Part shown: one piece after another, positions 22,673 through 32,115 of the stretch
How the letters are laid out: every line of letters starts with the position of its first letter
How positions within the stretch are numbered: position 1 is the first letter of the stretch
Source: DAOUFU01 sp034429275
Lineage (GTDB): Bacteria > Chloroflexota > Anaerolineae > Aggregatilineales > Aggregatilineaceae
Direction of reading: 5' to 3'
Assembly: GCA_034429275.1 (NCBI GenBank)
Contig: DAOUFU010000034.1
Span: 1 to 56,031, forward strand
DNA length: 56,031 bases
Position numbers and translations under genes: made by a program
Notes under the pieces: model-generated
The model's input: only the letters and a program-made list of their open reading frames with translations
What the model was told of the DNA's origin: nothing
The model's database searches: none

Positions 22673-25359
22673 TGGCTGCCGTGTCTTCTCGTCGCGTTTC
22701 TTCCTCTGCCCTGGTTATCTTGGCCGCGATTTTTATCGGTGCTTTTGGGCTGCGTGTGTGGGATTTGAACGCGCCGAGTATATGGCATGACGAAGCATGG
22801 TCGATTCGCGCTGTGCGCGATCCGGTCAACACCCCCGACGACAAAACTCCGGCATTGTATTATGCTCTGGTGCACATCCTGTGGCTGGGAGCAGGCGAGA
22901 CTCCGCTCGCGCTGCGTTACGGATCGGTGCTGCTCGACCTGATCACCATCGGGCTGGCGGTGCGGCTGATGCAGCGTTGGGCGAGCCGTGATGCCGGGCT
23001 GTTGGCGGCGTTTCTGTTCGCCCTGTCGCCGCTGCTGTGGGCCTATGCACGCGAAGTCCGAGCCTATGTGGCCGTGCCGCTGCTGGTGATCGTGCTGCTC
23101 GATCTCATCGACCGTTTGTTGGCGAACTCTAAGCCTTTTCCCTGGCGTATCTGGGGCACACTATTGGCGGCGGAACTGGCTCTGCTATATACCCACAACC
23201 TGAGTGTGCCGGTTGTGGCATGGTTGAACGCGGTAGCAGGTGGGGTGTGGATATGGCAGCGGCAGTGGCGCGCGCTGATGATCTGGGGAATGGGCCAGGC
23301 TGCCTTGTTGATCGCTTACCTTCCCTGGCTGCTGAGCCAGGCTCCTAGCGGAACACCGCTTAATACACCCCCTGCGCTCAATCTGGCTCTGGCGTGGGAT
23401 ATCTGGCAGAGTTTTTTTGCTCCGGTTCCGGCCCAGTTGGGTCAGGAGACTGCGCTGGTCATCGCCAGCGCCGTGTTTGGAGGCGTGTTTGCAGTCAGCA
23501 TCGTGGTAATCGTCGCCGCACGCTTTGATAGGCGGGCACTGCTGCTCGTTTCGCAGATTGTGCTGCTGCCTGTGCTGGTGGTGATCCAGCTTCATATTGC
23601 TCATATTGATTTTCACCCGCGCTACTTTATCCCCGTACTACCCGCCGTGCTGCTGGTGATCGTGATGGCGGTATACCGCTTGCCACATGGCACAAGATTA
23701 CACCGCGTGGCAGCCCCATTGGTGCTGGCGGGCGCGTGTGCGGCAGCAGCAGCAAGCTTCACCAGTTTGCTGACGAAGGCACAATACCAACACGATGATT
23801 TTCGCGCAGTAGCCGAATATTACGCCACGCTGCCGCCAGAGGCTATCATCGTGGTTCCCTATGGTTGGGAACCTGCCCTGGAAGTCTACTATGTGGAGAA
23901 ACTGAATATTCGCGCGCGGGTGGTCGGGATCGATCTGCACAGCACGTTGGACGAGGCCGTCGAAGCGCTCAATGCCGCTCTGGCCGGGCGCGATGGGCCG
24001 ATTCATGTCGAGCTACTGACATGGTTTCAACTGCCTGCCGACTGGCGCGGTATGTATTCGTGTATGCTTGGCGCAGCCGGGCGACCTGATTCAGCGCTGA
24101 CAGTCTATGGAATCACCACCCAGGCTTATACCCTTGAGGGGCCGGTAGTATGGCAGGAGTCACCTGCGCCTGAGGCCGAGTATGGGGTGGTTGGGCTGGA
24201 AGGGCCGGTACGTGTAGTCGGGAAGGCCACGGTGTGCGTCAGCACGCGGTGGACTCTTCACCGGGCAACAAAGGACGATTGGCGAGTAGTGGCGCGGCTG
24301 GTGGCCGACGATCTCGCCGGGTGGGAGATCGCGCGCGGAGACGCCGATATGCGCAGCGTCGAGCAGGTCCCGACTTCTGACCTTGAACCGGGCGACCAGG
24401 CGGAGGCATTCGTGCTGTTGGAGTTCCCTGAAGGTTCGCCGCCCGGCCAGTATGCCGTGCGACTGGGTGTATACAGCGCCGGGCAGCCGAGCGGCCTGGA
24501 CCGGCTGGTGAACGGTGTGCCCGCGGGTCGCAGCCTGCCCTTGACTGCCATCACGCTGGATCGTCCGGTTACGCGAGGGGGCGCGCTGCTGGAGAACATT
24601 CCTTCGCGTCTGGATCAAGAGATCGTGGAGGGTGTCACTCTGGTTGGGCACGACGCTCAGTCGGGGACGCTCGCTCCTGGTCAGGAACTACGTACAACCC
24701 TGTTCTGGCAGGTTGATTCGCCGGGAGATACCTGGGCGATGGCGCGCCTGGTGTTGGCCGGTGATTCGTGGGAGATCGCGCAGCCCATCGCGGCCTATGC
24801 GCCCTACAGCCAGGACTGGCACCTGTTCCGTGTGCCACCGGAGGCCGCCGGAAATGCGACTCTTGCGCTTGTTCAGACGACGGGAGACGCGATCGAGCTG
24901 GCTGATTACGCGCTTGTACCCACCGATCACCTGTTCGCGCAGCCCGCGTTTGATGTGCCTGTAGGTGCTGTGTTTGGTGACCTTGCGGCGCTGGTGGGGT
25001 TCAGCGCTGGGCCGGTGACGCTCTCCCCAGATGAATCGCTGCGCCTCACGCTGGTGTGGCAGGCGCAGGGCACCGGCGCAGAATCTTACCGGGTCTTCAC
25101 TCATTTGCTGGATGCCGATAGCCGCGTGATTGCCCAGCACGATGGTTACCCGGTCAATGGTGAGCGCTTGACAACCGGTTGGGTGGTGGGGGAATATGTG
25201 GTGGACACACACGACCTGACCTTTTTGCCCGAAGGTCGGGCCTATCGAGGCCCGGCGCGGCTGGAGGTGGGTCTGTACAATCCTGATACAGGGTATCGTG
25301 TCCCGGTAGCCGGCGGAGCCGATCATGTTCTGCTGCCGCTAGAGATCACGGTGCAATAG
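22672..25359 (+). CDS. GT-C type glycosyltransferase-like membrane protein
   Basis: 895 residues. The N-terminal half has about ten hydrophobic helices and the early loop motif WHDEAWSIR (residues 39-47), typical of PMT/ArnT-like glycosyltransferases, which use polyprenyl-linked sugars and have acidic residues in that loop. From about residue 380 the protein is soluble and beta-rich, presumably outside the membrane, with repeated beta-sandwich segments. It is placed between DUF58 and the first vWA gene. The acceptor is unknown; an envelope protein made by the cluster is a guess. Confidence 0.75.
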   Translation: MAAVSSRRVSSSALVILAAIFIGAFGLRVWDLNAPSIWHDEAWSIRAVRDPVNTPDDKTPALYYALVHILWLGAGETPLALRYGSVLLDLITIGLAVRLMQRWASRDAGLLAAFLFALSPLLWAYAREVRAYVAVPLLVIVLLDLIDRLLANSKPFPWRIWGTLLAAELALLYTHNLSVPVVAWLNAVAGGVWIWQRQWRALMIWGMGQAALLIAYLPWLLSQAPSGTPLNTPPALNLALAWDIWQSFFAPVPAQLGQETALVIASAVFGGVFAVSIVVIVAARFDRRALLLVSQIVLLPVLVVIQLHIAHIDFHPRYFIPVLPAVLLVIVMAVYRLPHGTRLHRVAAPLVLAGACAAAAASFTSLLTKAQYQHDDFRAVAEYYATLPPEAIIVVPYGWEPALEVYYVEKLNIRARVVGIDLHSTLDEAVEALNAALAGRDGPIHVELLTWFQLPADWRGMYSCMLGAAGRPDSALTVYGITTQAYTLEGPVVWQESPAPEAEYGVVGLEGPVRVVGKATVCVSTRWTLHRATKDDWRVVARLVADDLAGWEIARGDADMRSVEQVPTSDLEPGDQAEAFVLLEFPEGSPPGQYAVRLGVYSAGQPSGLDRLVNGVPAGRSLPLTAITLDRPVTRGGALLENIPSRLDQEIVEGVTLVGHDAQSGTLAPGQELRTTLFWQVDSPGDTWAMARLVLAGDSWEIAQPIAAYAPYSQDWHLFRVPPEAAGNATLALVQTTGDAIELADYALVPTDHLFAQPAFDVPVGAVFGDLAALVGFSAGPVTLSPDESLRLTLVWQAQGTGAESYRVFTHLLDADSRVIAQHDGYPVNGERLTTGWVVGEYVVDTHDLTFLPEGRAYRGPARLEVGLYNPDTGYRVPVAGGADHVLLPLEITVQ

Positions 25360-25362
25360 CTT

Positions 25363-27393
25363 ATGTCCTTTTTGACTCCTCTGGCGCTGGCATTGGGCGC
25401 GCTGGCCATTCCGATCCTGCTGCTGTATATGTTGCGGCTGCGGCGGGAGGAAATGCCGGTATCCAGCACGTTTCTGTGGCAGCAGCTTTTGCGCGATCGC
25501 GAAGCGAACGCGCCCTGGCAGCGGTTGCGGCTGAGTTGGCTGCTTCTGCTGCAGCTGCTGATCCTGGCTGCGCTGGTGATGGCCCTGGCGCGTCCATTCA
25601 CCAAGGTGAGCACTATCACCACCGGGCGAATCGTGCTGCTGCTGGATGCTTCGGCCAGCATGAAGGCAACCGATGTCAGCCCCAACCGATTTGCTGCGGC
25701 GCGCGAAGTTGCCCTCGAAATTGTCGATACACTAGGGTCGGATGATACCATGACGGTCATCCGCGTGGCCGATGTGCCCGAAGTGTTGGCAGCGGCTTCT
25801 CGCGACAAGGTGGTGCTACGCCGGGCGATTCAGTCGGCAGAGGTGGGCGACATCAGCGCCGATTGGACGGCGGCCCTCACGCTGGCAGCGGCGGGTGGGG
25901 TTGGTGTGGATGAACTGAAAGTGGTGATTGTAAGCGACGGCGGTTTGCCCGACAATCTGCCTGCCGTGCCCGGTGATGTGCGGTTTATCCCGGTCGGGCA
26001 GGAATCGAGCAATATCGCCATCAGCGCATTGGCGACATCGGCGCTGCCGGGCCGCCTGCCTCAGCTGTTCATCAGCGTCAGCAATTATGGCGATCAAGAT
26101 CAGCCAGTGATTGTTTCCGGCTATTTGAACGGCGGCGATGTGATCGAGTGGGCGTTCAATTATACGATCCCGGCCAATGGCTACCGCGACATTACGACCA
26201 TTGAGCTGCCGGAGAATTTCGAAACACTGCGGGTACAGCTGACCACTCCCAGTACTGCCACAGAGCCGGATTACCTGGCGGCGGATAATGCCGCGTATAC
26301 CGTACGAGATCGATCGGGAGCAGGCCGGGTGCTGCTGGTCACTACCGATAACCTGTACCTGGAGCAAATCTTCCGCAGCTTGCCTGGCGTGGAGTTGTTC
26401 ACGCTCGACCCAGAGGCGCGGCTGACAGCGGAAGATGACTTCGACCTGGTCGTGCTGGATGGTGTCGTGCCGGTGTCTTTGCCAGACAGCGACTTGCTGT
26501 TCGTCAATCCGCCGCTCAGCACATCATTTTTCACCCTGGGTGAGGCAGTTCAGGGTGTGCGCGTTGTGACGACTCACCCGGAAGATTTGCGGGCGCGCAA
26601 CCTCGATCCCTTTGTGAACTCGCTCAATCTGGTGAATTATACCCGGTTGGAGAATATTCCCTGGGCGACCGTGCTGTTGAGCGCCGATGGCAACGCGCTG
26701 GTCGCTGCCGGTGAGGTCGATGACCGGCAGGTGGCCATCCTGCCCTTTGATGTGCGTTTTCCGAATACCGATCTGGTGCTGCAGCCCGCCTGGCCGATCT
26801 TGATGGATGAATTGGTGAAGTGGTTCTCGCCACCACGCGTAACGGATGTTACCAAGAGTGTTCCGCCAGGCAGCCCGGTCCGTGTGCGCTTCAGCGATGG
26901 CGCCGAAGATGCCGTGATTACGCTGCCGGGGGGCAGTCAACAGGTGCTCCAGCCACGGGGCACCGAAGCCGTCTTTGCTGATACCCGGCATCCTGGATTC
27001 TACCGTGTGGATTTGCGCAAAGATGGCCGTACCGTGCGTTCCGAAGAGTTTGCCGTGAACCTGTTTGATCCTCGTGAGAGCCGGATCGCTCCCGAAGACA
27101 GCCTGCGTGTGGGGACGGTCGAGGTCGGACGAGATGCACGGCAAGAAACCGGACGGCGCGAGTTCTGGCATTGGATTGTGGTGTTGGGGCTGCTTATCCT
27201 GATGGTGGAATGGTGGCTCTACCATCGATCGGTGCGGCGAATTCCGCGAGCGGCACTGGCCAAACCAAAATCTCTGGCTGCTTCCCGGTCGCAGACTGCG
27301 CTCGCAGTCAAGAGTCGTTGGGCGGCCCTGGGGCAGCGCCTGCGCAGGCGGCGTGTGCGCCGTCCAGTACGAACCACAGCGAAGACGCGCTGA
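25363..27393 (+). CDS. BatA-like vWA membrane protein
   Basis: 676 residues. ATG 25363 lies three bases after the previous stop. The N-terminus has the BatA/aerotolerance signature: a first helix (LALALGALAIPILLLYML), the RLRREE segment and a second helix near residues 62-80. A vWA domain follows (about 88-270) with the metal-site motif LLDASASM, then a GATase-like/beta region. A last membrane helix near 605-625 and a basic cytoplasmic tail end the protein. With MoxR and DUF58 this fits the Bat-type envelope module. Confidence 0.85.
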   Translation: MSFLTPLALALGALAIPILLLYMLRLRREEMPVSSTFLWQQLLRDREANAPWQRLRLSWLLLLQLLILAALVMALARPFTKVSTITTGRIVLLLDASASMKATDVSPNRFAAAREVALEIVDTLGSDDTMTVIRVADVPEVLAAASRDKVVLRRAIQSAEVGDISADWTAALTLAAAGGVGVDELKVVIVSDGGLPDNLPAVPGDVRFIPVGQESSNIAISALATSALPGRLPQLFISVSNYGDQDQPVIVSGYLNGGDVIEWAFNYTIPANGYRDITTIELPENFETLRVQLTTPSTATEPDYLAADNAAYTVRDRSGAGRVLLVTTDNLYLEQIFRSLPGVELFTLDPEARLTAEDDFDLVVLDGVVPVSLPDSDLLFVNPPLSTSFFTLGEAVQGVRVVTTHPEDLRARNLDPFVNSLNLVNYTRLENIPWATVLLSADGNALVAAGEVDDRQVAILPFDVRFPNTDLVLQPAWPILMDELVKWFSPPRVTDVTKSVPPGSPVRVRFSDGAEDAVITLPGGSQQVLQPRGTEAVFADTRHPGFYRVDLRKDGRTVRSEEFAVNLFDPRESRIAPEDSLRVGTVEVGRDARQETGRREFWHWIVVLGLLILMVEWWLYHRSVRRIPRAALAKPKSLAASRSQTALAVKSRWAALGQRLRRRRVRRPVRTTAKTR

Positions 27394-27420
27394 AGTTGGG
27401 TAGATTGAGGCGATAGAACA

Positions 27421-30378
27421 ATGAGTTTTTCCAATCCTGTCGCTTTACTGCTGCTGCCGGTGCTGCTGGTTGCCCTGGCGTTCATCGGGTGGCCGCGCCT
27501 GGCCTATCGCCGACGCCGCGACTCGGTTAGTCTGGTGATCCGGTCTGTGCTGGTGACTTTGCTCGTGTTGGGCCTGGCGGGCATTCAGATGACGCTCGCC
27601 GCAGACAAGCTGGCCGTTGTGTTCCTGATCGATGCATCGGACAGTGTGTCTCCGGCACTACAAAGCCAGGCAGTCGAATATGTGCGCACTGCCGCTGACG
27701 CGATGGGGCCGCAGGATTACGCGGCGGTGGTGGTCTTTGGGGCGGATGCGCTGGTCGAAATTCCGATCACCCAACAGCTCGAACTGGTCCAGATCGGCTC
27801 GAACCCGGTACGGCTCAATACCGACCTGGCGGAGGCGATCCGGTTGGGGTTGGCGCTGTTCCCGGCGGATACGGCCAAACGTATGGTCGTGCTCAGCGAT
27901 GGGCGGCAGACGGTGGGTGATGCGGTTGAGGTGGCACGGCTTGCTGCCGCGACCGATGTGCAGATCGACTATGTGTATCTCGGTGTAGAGGGTCAGGATC
28001 AGCAGGCGCTGGGGCCGGAGATGATGATCTCCGACGTGCACGTGCCCAGCACAGTGAACGAAGGCGAAACGTTCAAGCTGACGGTGACGCTCGAAGCCAA
28101 CCGCCGGAACAGTGCTGCCGAACTGCGTGTCCTTTCCGCTGGTCAGGTGATCGCCCGGCGTGAGGTTGAGCTTCAGCCAGGCCAGACCAATGTGATCTTT
28201 GAGGTGCAGGCCCCTACGGCAGGGCCGCTCGATCTCAGCGTGGTGTTGGAACCTCGCAGCGCAGACGGGTTTTACCAGAATAACCAGCTTGCTGCTTTTA
28301 CACAGGTCACCGGACCGCCACGTGTACTGCTGATCACCAGCGAAGCGCGCGAGGTAGAGGCGCTCTCTGCCGCGCTGGAGGAATCCGGCCTCGTGATTGA
28401 TGTACGCGGGCCAAATGAGCTGCCCATCGGGCTTGCGCCGCTAAGCCGGTACAATTCGATCGTGCTGGCGAACGTCGCGGCAACCGAGATGTCGGCGCGG
28501 CGGTTGGATTATCTGCAGGCTTACGTGCGCGATCTCGGCGGTGGTTTGCTGGTGTTGGCCGGTCCGAATAGCTATGGGGTGGGTGGGTATTTCAAAACCC
28601 CGCTTGAGGAAACTCTGCCGGTTGAAATGCGCATCAAGGACCGAGAGCGCGTGCCCCGGCTGACCATGTTGTTTGTGATCGACCGGTCCGGCAGTATGCA
28701 GATGTCGTCAACGGGCGGTGTGACCAATCTCGAACTGGCAAAAGAGGCGACGATTCGCTCGTTTGACCTGCTCGATTATGAGGACCGCGTAGGCGTGATG
28801 TCGTTTGACATGAGTGCATACTACGTGCTGCCGATCCAGACCGTTGAAACGGATGCCAACCGCGAAATGATGCGGATGCAAGTGGGCACACTGCGACCGG
28901 GCGGCGGTACCAACATCCGGCAGGCGATTCTTCATGCCGATGAGCAGTTGCGCGGCGATCCCTCGGACCTCAAGCACATTATCCTGCTGACCGATGGCGG
29001 CGCGGATCAAACGGGCATTGTGGCAGCGGTGGACCGGATGTATGAGAACTACGGTATCACTACGTCGGTGGTAGCCGTGGGGCCAACTGTCGACAATGAA
29101 AACTTTCTGCGAGACCTGGCCGACGCCGGACGAGGGCAGTTTCACCTGGCTACCGATATCTCGACCATCCCGGCGATTTTCACCTCGGAAACACTGCTGG
29201 CCACGCGCGCTTATATCTCTGAAGAGGAATTTTTCCCGACGCTGGCCATGCGCCACCCGATTCTCAGCGGGATCGACAGCCTGCCTTCACTGAAAGGGTA
29301 TATTGCAACGACCGCCAAAGAAACCGCTTCGGTCATTTTGCGCGGCCCGTTCGAGGACCCTATTCTGGCAGCGTGGCAGTATGGACTGGGAAAAGCAGTC
29401 GCGTTTACTTCCGATGCATCATCACGCTGGGGAGCGAACTGGGTCACCTGGCCGGGCTATGCAGCATTCTGGAGCCAGGCAGTCCGGTGGACGATCACCG
29501 AAGATACGGCCAACCAGGTAGAAGCGCGGGTGACAGAGCGCGGTGAGCAAGCTTATTTGACAGTCGATGTACGCGATACTGAGGGGGACTACCTGAATGG
29601 TTTGCAGCTAGAAGCCGCCGTCATCAGCGCGCAGTTGGATGCCCTCACACTCAGGTTACAGCAGGTGGCGCCTGGGCGTTATGAGGCTGCCTTCACTCCC
29701 CAGCGCGAGGGAGCTTATTTCATCACAATCGCTGGCAGTTCTCCGGCTGATGCAGCGGTTTTCCAGCCGCAGAGCATCACCCATACCACCGGTTGGGTTT
29801 TGAGTTATTCGGCAGAGTACCGGCTCGATGTGATGGGCGATCAAGGCGATGAATCGGAGCTGCTGCTGGCCCAGATCGCGGCGGTGACCGGCGGCGAGTC
29901 GCTGCGTGACAGCCCCGATCGTGCATTTTTGCATAACTTGAACCAGGAACGAGCTTCCCAGCCGATCTGGCCTTATCTTGTGCTGGCCGGGCTGTTGCTG
30001 CTGCCGTTTGATATCGCCATGCGTCGACTGGTGATCACCGCGCGCGATGTTGAGGTCCTCCGCGCGACCGTTGCGCGATGGATGGGCAGCGGCGACATGG
30101 CAGCAGAGGGACAGACATCTGGACGGATGGGGCGCTTGATGGATGCCAAAGATCGGGCGCGCAGCGTTTTACCCAACGATTCGCCCTCGCAGACGGGAGA
30201 GAGACCGGCCTGGAACGAGCTGCCACGCCCGGCAGTCCCCGGCACGACACGGCGCGCAGAGAAGCCCTTACCGTCCCGTTCAGCACAATCGCCAGCTCCA
30301 CCTGCTGAAGGAACGCTGGCATCACGGCTGCTCAAGAGCCGCCGAGAGAGCCAGGACGACGATCGCCCGGAGCACTGA
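27421..30378 (+). CDS. very large membrane protein with two vWA domains
   Basis: 985 residues, ATG 27421 27 bases after the previous stop. Two N-terminal helices (about 5-25 and 37-57) precede a first vWA domain with LIDASDSV (about 69). A beta domain and a GATase-like alpha/beta domain follow (about 295-400, RVLLITSEAREVE, GGGLLVLAGPNSY). A second vWA domain carries an intact metal site FVIDRSGSM (about 418) and LLTDGGAD. A C-terminal helix (about 853-870) and a basic, Pro-rich cytoplasmic tail complete it. The first metal site is less canonical than the second. Likely partner of MoxR in envelope assembly. Confidence 0.85.
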   Translation: MSFSNPVALLLLPVLLVALAFIGWPRLAYRRRRDSVSLVIRSVLVTLLVLGLAGIQMTLAADKLAVVFLIDASDSVSPALQSQAVEYVRTAADAMGPQDYAAVVVFGADALVEIPITQQLELVQIGSNPVRLNTDLAEAIRLGLALFPADTAKRMVVLSDGRQTVGDAVEVARLAAATDVQIDYVYLGVEGQDQQALGPEMMISDVHVPSTVNEGETFKLTVTLEANRRNSAAELRVLSAGQVIARREVELQPGQTNVIFEVQAPTAGPLDLSVVLEPRSADGFYQNNQLAAFTQVTGPPRVLLITSEAREVEALSAALEESGLVIDVRGPNELPIGLAPLSRYNSIVLANVAATEMSARRLDYLQAYVRDLGGGLLVLAGPNSYGVGGYFKTPLEETLPVEMRIKDRERVPRLTMLFVIDRSGSMQMSSTGGVTNLELAKEATIRSFDLLDYEDRVGVMSFDMSAYYVLPIQTVETDANREMMRMQVGTLRPGGGTNIRQAILHADEQLRGDPSDLKHIILLTDGGADQTGIVAAVDRMYENYGITTSVVAVGPTVDNENFLRDLADAGRGQFHLATDISTIPAIFTSETLLATRAYISEEEFFPTLAMRHPILSGIDSLPSLKGYIATTAKETASVILRGPFEDPILAAWQYGLGKAVAFTSDASSRWGANWVTWPGYAAFWSQAVRWTITEDTANQVEARVTERGEQAYLTVDVRDTEGDYLNGLQLEAAVISAQLDALTLRLQQVAPGRYEAAFTPQREGAYFITIAGSSPADAAVFQPQSITHTTGWVLSYSAEYRLDVMGDQGDESELLLAQIAAVTGGESLRDSPDRAFLHNLNQERASQPIWPYLVLAGLLLLPFDIAMRRLVITARDVEVLRATVARWMGSGDMAAEGQTSGRMGRLMDAKDRARSVLPNDSPSQTGERPAWNELPRPAVPGTTRRAEKPLPSRSAQSPAPPAEGTLASRLLKSRRESQDDDRPEH

Positions 30379-31214
30379 TGGTTTTTCGACGATTTGCACA
30401 TTCACCCACCCAGGGCAGGGCGTTTTATGTCGCCCTCGCAGCAGCTATTACCACACTATCCTGTACTCTGAGCGTTGGCCACACAGCGTCGGACCGCAGC
30501 CCGTCTGCGCCGCCCCAGGAAAATGGGTGGCGACTCATTGCGCCAGGGATCGAACGCCGCGATATGTCGGTCGCTCTTGGTCGAGTGGCGACCCGTGCAA
30601 TAGCACTGCGATTTGATCCCACCCTGGTAACCTTCCGGGTCCATTACAGTCCTGGTGCACCACGCAGCCAGGAAGAATGGCGCGCCGAGCTTCCACAGGC
30701 AGCAGCGATCATCAACGGCGGGCTGTTTGATGAGGCAGATCGCGCGCTGGGCCTGGTGGTCGCGGCGGGGCAAAGTTATGGCCGCAGCTTTATCGGGTTT
30801 GGTGGAATGTTCCAGGTGGGATGGGATGGCGTGCGTGTGCGCTCATTGGTGAACGAACCTTACCAGGGTGAACCTGTGTTAGAAGCGGTGCAGTCATTCC
30901 CCATGTTGGTGGAAGCGGGAGGCATTCAAGCGCCGCAGGGAGAGGGATTTGACCAGCGCTCGCGTCGGACGGCCATCGCACAGGATCGCGCCGGAAAGAT
31001 TGTGGTAGTCGTCTTCTATGATGGGCTGGTGTCGCTTGCAGAGCTTCAGAACTGGCTGATCGCAAGCGATCTGGATATATGGATTGCTGTGGCGCTGGAT
31101 GGGGGGCGGTCTACCGGCCTGGATGTACTGACTTCTGAATATCGCGAGAGTTATCCTTCGTGGTCGCGTTTACCTGCCGTGATCGCCGTCTACGTGCCGC
31201 CGGGCGTAGAATGA
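30378..31214 (+). CDS. phosphodiester glycosidase-like exported protein (NAGPA/DUF2233)
   Basis: 278 residues; ATG 30378 shares one base with the previous stop. An N-terminal hydrophobic segment (about 17-36) makes it exported or anchored. The core has family motifs: INGGLFD, a SFPMLVEAGG block, RRTAIAQD followed by IVVVVF, and ALDGGRSTGL. The family includes enzymes that cleave GlcNAc from phosphodiesters (uncovering enzyme) and bacterial proteins acting on surface glycans. It is the last gene of the envelope cluster and could process a glycan made with the GT-C protein (inference). Confidence 0.8.
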   Translation: MVFRRFAHSPTQGRAFYVALAAAITTLSCTLSVGHTASDRSPSAPPQENGWRLIAPGIERRDMSVALGRVATRAIALRFDPTLVTFRVHYSPGAPRSQEEWRAELPQAAAIINGGLFDEADRALGLVVAAGQSYGRSFIGFGGMFQVGWDGVRVRSLVNEPYQGEPVLEAVQSFPMLVEAGGIQAPQGEGFDQRSRRTAIAQDRAGKIVVVVFYDGLVSLAELQNWLIASDLDIWIAVALDGGRSTGLDVLTSEYRESYPSWSRLPAVIAVYVPPGVE

Positions 31215-31272
31215 GGTATGCTTGGCGTCTGTCGATCCTGGTTATGCGGCAGTTTGCCGTTGAGAGAACAGT

Positions 31273-32115
31273 ATGAGTGAAGCAGCACGCACGGCTATTC
31301 CAACCTATATTTTGACACCGGAGGGCCTTTCTCCTACTCCGTACCAGGTGTATTCGTTGAGCGAGGCGGTCGCCTTCGAGCCTTCTGGGGTGTACACGGT
31401 GGCGCGGACGTTTCATGGCAACCATGCGCTTCTGCTGGATGCACACCTGGACCGATTGGAACAATCCGCCCGGTTAGTCGATATTCCACTGAAGCTGGAC
31501 CGCGCTTATCTGCGGAGGGCGCTGCGCACCCTGCTCGACCAGGCGGGGTACCCGGATGCCAAGTTCCGGATCACCGTGCCGCGCGAGCATCCGGATCATT
31601 TTTATCTCAGCCTGGAGCCGTTTGTCCCGGTTCCAGAGGAAGTTCAGCGCGACGGCGCGCATCTGGCAACTATTCCTATGGTGCGGCCCAACCCCGTCGC
31701 CAAGACGACGGACTGGATGATCACCCGGCGTCCGGCCCAACAGGAACTTCCTCCCGGCTGTTATGAGGGCCTGCTGGTGGGTGCGGATGGTACTTTGCTA
31801 GAGGGCTTATCCAGCAATTTCTACGGTCTGCTTGATGGTGTGCTTTACACGGCAGGTTCAGGTGTGCTTGAGGGAATCACACGACGAGCCATCGTGGAGA
31901 TCGTCAAGGATATCGTTCCATTGCAGATGCAGCCAATTCGGCTGGCAGATGTGCCGCGCCTGAGTGAGGCCATGTTGACAAGCAGTGGTCGCGGCGTAGT
32001 GCCTGTAACACGCATTGACGGCCAGCCCATCGGTGATGGAAAGGTTGGGCCGGTGGTGACTGAAATTCGGCGGCAGTACGATGCCTGGACCGAAGCGCAC
32101 CTTGAACCGATTTAG
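31273..32115 (+). CDS. class IV PLP aminotransferase
   Basis: 280 residues. Family: branched-chain aminotransferase / D-amino-acid aminotransferase / aminodeoxychorismate lyase. The PLP lysine is in AKTTDW (about residue 139). EGLSSNFYG and GVLEGITRRAI are the usual class IV motifs around residues 175-205. ATG 31273 follows a GAGAG ribosome site. Substrate cannot be assigned from sequence. Its stop overlaps by four bases the stop of the convergent KARI-like gene. Confidence 0.85.
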   Translation: MSEAARTAIPTYILTPEGLSPTPYQVYSLSEAVAFEPSGVYTVARTFHGNHALLLDAHLDRLEQSARLVDIPLKLDRAYLRRALRTLLDQAGYPDAKFRITVPREHPDHFYLSLEPFVPVPEEVQRDGAHLATIPMVRPNPVAKTTDWMITRRPAQQELPPGCYEGLLVGADGTLLEGLSSNFYGLLDGVLYTAGSGVLEGITRRAIVEIVKDIVPLQMQPIRLADVPRLSEAMLTSSGRGVVPVTRIDGQPIGDGKVGPVVTEIRRQYDAWTEAHLEPI

